In this document: positions 60,573 to 64,000 of the stretch, in pieces
How positions within the stretch are numbered: position 1 is the first letter of the stretch
How the letters are laid out: every line of letters starts with the position of its first letter
Origin: Scortum barcoo
Lineage: Eukaryota; Chordata; Actinopteri; Centrarchiformes; Terapontidae
NCBI GenBank assembly: GCA_023238725.1
Contig: CM041553.1
Location: 9,943,001 to 10,007,000 of the forward strand
Length of the DNA: 64,000 nucleotides
Reading direction: 5' to 3'
Program-made: the position numbers and the translations under genes
Notes under the pieces: model-generated
Databases searched by the model: none
Seen by the model: the letters and a program-made list of their open reading frames with translations, nothing else
Told to the model about the DNA's origin: nothing

Positions 60573-63530
60573 TACATCAACACATGCAGACAAACATCTG
60601 CATGTTGCAGCAGGACAGAGACGACGGCCCCAGTTGTGTTTTTTTTTTTTCTTAATGGGCCAGGTTTAGGGGCAGAGAGCAGCTCATCACAGCAACTGTG
60701 TGAGATAGTGGCCAGGAGAGAGCGCAGGATGTCCTGAACAAGCACACAGCGACAACAGCAAACAAACGCAGCAGATGAACAGAATCCCAGCCAGACACAC
60801 AGATTATTAATTGGTGCTGCTCAGCACTGCTTTGTCTGCACCCCTTTTAATGTACTATCTTTTTCTCTTTTCTCTGGTCACCACTTTTTGACAGTGTTCC
60901 TTCTGCATTATCGAGAAGGGGATAATAAAGGGGGAGACTCATTGAAAGGAATAGTCAATAAAAGGAAGCGCTGAAGTTCACACAATGCCTTTTTCTTTTC
61001 TTATTCACTCAGATAAACATCATAAGGAGTACTCACATTATACCAGGGGTGTTTTTTTTTCATGTTTATCAGATACCCTTACCCAAGACTGACCAAAACA
61101 CGACCATGTCTTTTAACAATTTGGATGTCCCCTTCATGAAATGGATAGCCATAACAAGATCATTTAACACACAAAATGTGACGAGTTCAAATTTGCACAA
61201 ATGCAGCCCTGATATCTGCCATGCACCTTGAAGCAATAAGAATATCAAAATATCTATTTATGATCAAACTACCACCTCAGGGCTTTTAAATACAAAATTG
61301 TCATAGACTGAAATTTCACACAGAAACCTTCTTAAAAGAAAGTTACTTTTACTTTATGCTAATATATTATGGTATGTTTCTCTTTTTTTAATATAATATG
61401 GTTTTTGAACTGTAAAAAGTGGAAGAGTCTGATAAAGCCTCCTGAATAAGCTCAGGGAGCTTGTCGCCCATGTCCCCTCTGTAAATTATGTCCCTGAATC
61501 ATACCGGGTGGTAGATGATGTGAAAACAGTGTAGGGCTGGGTTTTGACAACCACAAATAAGATACATACCTCTGTGGACATTTACCTTTGCAATGATAGA
61601 TAATTTTAACATGTTCATTACTGTGTTACCACCATGGGATAAAAAACTGCCAACTCAGCATTTAGAGGTGGACTGTGGCTCCATGCTGACATTTTGACAT
61701 AGAAGGTCCGTCTTTTACTAGCTTGTTTTTAGTGGGGAGTGGAGCTGCTTCAAATGCCATAATTTTCAAAGAATTGGAAAATGAACGCATTTGAAAACTG
61801 ATGACTCCAAGAACAAGAATTGTTCTATGAAAAATACAAAATACTGCTTTTTTTGAGACTATTTAGTATGGAGTTGCTCACATTTAAATGGCATACAATA
61901 CAGCACAAAGTATTATTACCTCGTGTCAGTGTCAAAACCCTGTGTGATCCACAACTGTAACTGCCATAAAAATCCTCCCAAAATCCTGTTATTTTGTTTC
62001 TGCCTCAGTAATGCAAAACAAGACCAGACTACTAACAAGCCAATCGAAGGACTACAGTAGCCCGACTCCAGATCATTTTTTAGTCTTACATCACTGAACT
62101 CCATGAAGCAAAATGTTTCCTAGTTCATGTATCAGACTGGGATAATTTCAAAGATATTAAACTGAGCTACAACAAACCGACTGTGTTTCACTTCTTCGTT
62201 GTTCTCGTCATACATGGCATCTGTGTTTTCATAAATCGTGTGTTAATTTAATCAATCCCTCATTCTGGGCCATGTTTCCATCGCAGAGATGAGCAGCTTC
62301 TGTAGCACCATACACAGAGCAATCAGCTGATCGTTTGTAATTGGCTTCTTGGAGTATCACACATAGTCAGGGAATTCCCTCCACCCATATGACCGAACCG
62401 CAGTTCCATCATACCACAAAACATCAGCTGTAATCGGGTGCACTCCTCCTCGCTGTCCACAGAGGGGCAGCAGTGCAGAGTGCCGCTCTCATTGCAACGA
62501 CTGCAATGCAAGCCAAGGTCTCCTTCAAGGGCACACATCATATCTGCAAAGTCACATGTAAAGCAGGGAGAGGCTGTATGGGCGTTTTCAGCTGGAGCAA
62601 ACAGAGTAAGAGCACGGGAGGGGAAAACGCTCTCCATCGGGGAAGATTCAGCAAATAGATCTAACACTGATACAACAGCTCACCCCCTGCTGTAGTTGCA
62701 AATATTTGCAGTGGAAACTTTGAATATGAGCATAAAGAAATTCTAAGCACACGTGTGGCCACGGGGTGCTCAGCAAGACTGCTGACATGAAAGACTTTCT
62801 TTTACCACCTTTGCTGAACTAAATGGTGGGTGTAACAGCTTTCACTCGTTTTGGAGTAAATATGATTTTCTACCAGGACAGTTGCACTATTCTCACTGTG
62901 CTGCTTGTTCTTGTAATATGTGAGCTATTATGAATAATGACGCACAGTTTTCTAAGGTAGAAAGTGTGTTGTAGAATGAGCAGGAAAGCCATCATAACTC
63001 TCCCCCCAGCCTTACCTTTTTTTGTATAGACATCAAATATGCATGGACCCTCTGAGTGTACATATAATGTATTCACAAATCTCCGCTGCACTGGAAAGCT
63101 TGCTATCAGCACATTGCGTGAGTGTGTGTTATGTGTGTCTGCAGGACAACACAGAGAACATAATCAATAAACACTGATTCATTGTCTTCTGGAAAGAGGG
63201 TGTTAGGAGAGATGGGGAGAGTCTATCGGTGGCATGTTCTGTATCTGTCAGGAGTGCTGTGTTTTTACAAAATACTAATACATATCATAAAAGGTTATTT
63301 CAGAATAACAAGTCACACTGCCTCGAAATGACTGTTGTAAGCAAATGAAAGCAGAGATCCAAGTCATTGTTAATTGGTGAGTGTTTTCTCAAAACTGAGC
63401 CCAGAATTCCCTAAAAAAAACATTGCTTCCTCTTTCCGCTGCGTCCAAGATACATCCTGTGTGAGGAAGCAAGAAAGTGATTTTTCCATTAGTCCAAACA
63501 CCTGCACTTGTTTGACCACCTGCCATCCCC

Positions 63531-63572
63531 AGTGGTGGAGGACGTATAAAGATCCCTTAAGTAAAATGTATC
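63531..63572. repeat. End of an interspersed teleost repeat
   Basis: AGTGGTGGAGGACGTATAAA followed by GATCCCTTAAGTAAAA matches a frequent teleost motif (GTGGTGGAGGAAGTATTCAGATCCTTTACTTAAGTAAAAG, from memory). Only this end is clear. Confidence 0.5.
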
Positions 63573-64000
63573 TTGTGGATATATTTCCTTTTTCTTTTCC
63601 TTTTTTTTATTCCTCCTGTGGGAATCTGTTGTAAATGAGCAATGATCAATAAACACTGGTCCTTGTCCATAAATGCACAGTATGTTACAATTTTAATGTT
63701 TCTTCGATGTCCATATCAAATAAACGGAACATAACATAAAACTAATGAGACCACAAGGTGAAATAATCCTCCATCCTCCTGCAAGTAAAAGTTGTGCATT
63801 CACAATTTAACATAAAGTAGAAATAGTTTATTTTTATGATGACAATGTATCAAATAACAACATTAAAGGGGTCAAGAGTTGGTAGAGACCCAAAACAGAG
63901 CTCCTGTTTCATCCTTCCATCTGAAACAGGATGAAGCTGAAAATCATCCTCTCTCACGTTCATCCTCCAACCTGTTTCCCAACAATTACATTTTTGGTTT

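Larger units (their letters stand above)
56470..64000. other. Gene-poor right flank
   Basis: No exon of a known gene was recognised in 7.5 kb. It contains the repeats listed separately and several AATAAA hexamers near 63167, 63652 and 63720 that could be chance. The phrase ATCAATAAACACTG occurs twice, at about 63164 and 63648. A cysteine-rich 114-codon frame at 62323-62667 (minus) has no recognised domain. Confidence 0.5.

Noticed and set aside
1..64000. CRISPR arrays, bacterial operons, tRNA or rRNA genes, endogenous viral genes
   Set aside because: No regularly spaced repeats, cloverleaf sequences, rRNA cores or viral protein motifs were recognised; gene structure is eukaryotic throughout.

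Overview
The window looks like a piece of a ray-finned fish genome, probably a percomorph teleost. It contains spliced vertebrate genes with GT-AG introns, a compact layout, CA/TG microsatellites, Tc1/mariner and piggyBac-type DNA transposons, and 3' tails of fish LINEs. No bacterial-type operon, CRISPR array or viral block was seen. The species call is inference; the vertebrate genes are read directly from conserved exons whose reading phases join.

Four protein-coding genes are supported, all on the minus strand. From right to left (5' to 3' in transcript sense) they are gne (42142-47737, with a probable untranslated first exon and promoter near 56.4 kb), clta (30635-39570), nans (25453-28584) and an slc24a2-type Na+/Ca2+,K+ exchanger (4702-17506). 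Every exon could be joined in phase without a frameshift or stop. Predicted lengths are 751 aa (GNE), 202/214/220/232 aa (clathrin light chain a, depending on two cassette exons), 359 aa (NANS) and 621 or 623 aa (NCKX).

Functionally the striking point is that gne and nans sit about 14 kb apart on the same strand with only clta between them. GNE performs the first two steps of cytosolic sialic acid synthesis (UDP-GlcNAc to ManNAc, then ManNAc-6-phosphate). NANS performs the next (ManNAc-6-phosphate plus phosphoenolpyruvate to Neu5Ac-9-phosphate). The two arginines of GNE that mediate CMP-sialic acid feedback are present. clta encodes a clathrin subunit and has kept both neuronal cassette exons (54 and 36 nt). 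The exchanger is a plasma-membrane Ca2+ extruder of neurons and photoreceptors.

The rest is non-coding. It comprises 1-4701 (probable long 3' UTR of the exchanger and a possible convergent neighbour's 3' end), a 7.8-kb first intron of the exchanger, 7.9 kb between the exchanger and nans, the roughly 8.6-kb proposed gne intron 1 carrying a deleted Tc1 element (49.1-49.7 kb) and a piggyBac-type element with TTAA duplications (52.4-53.7 kb), and 56.5-64 kb of repeat-rich DNA where no gene was recognised. No wholly new system was found. The most interesting items are the sialic-acid gene neighbourhood, the conserved alternative exons and N-terminus, and the structures of the two transposons.
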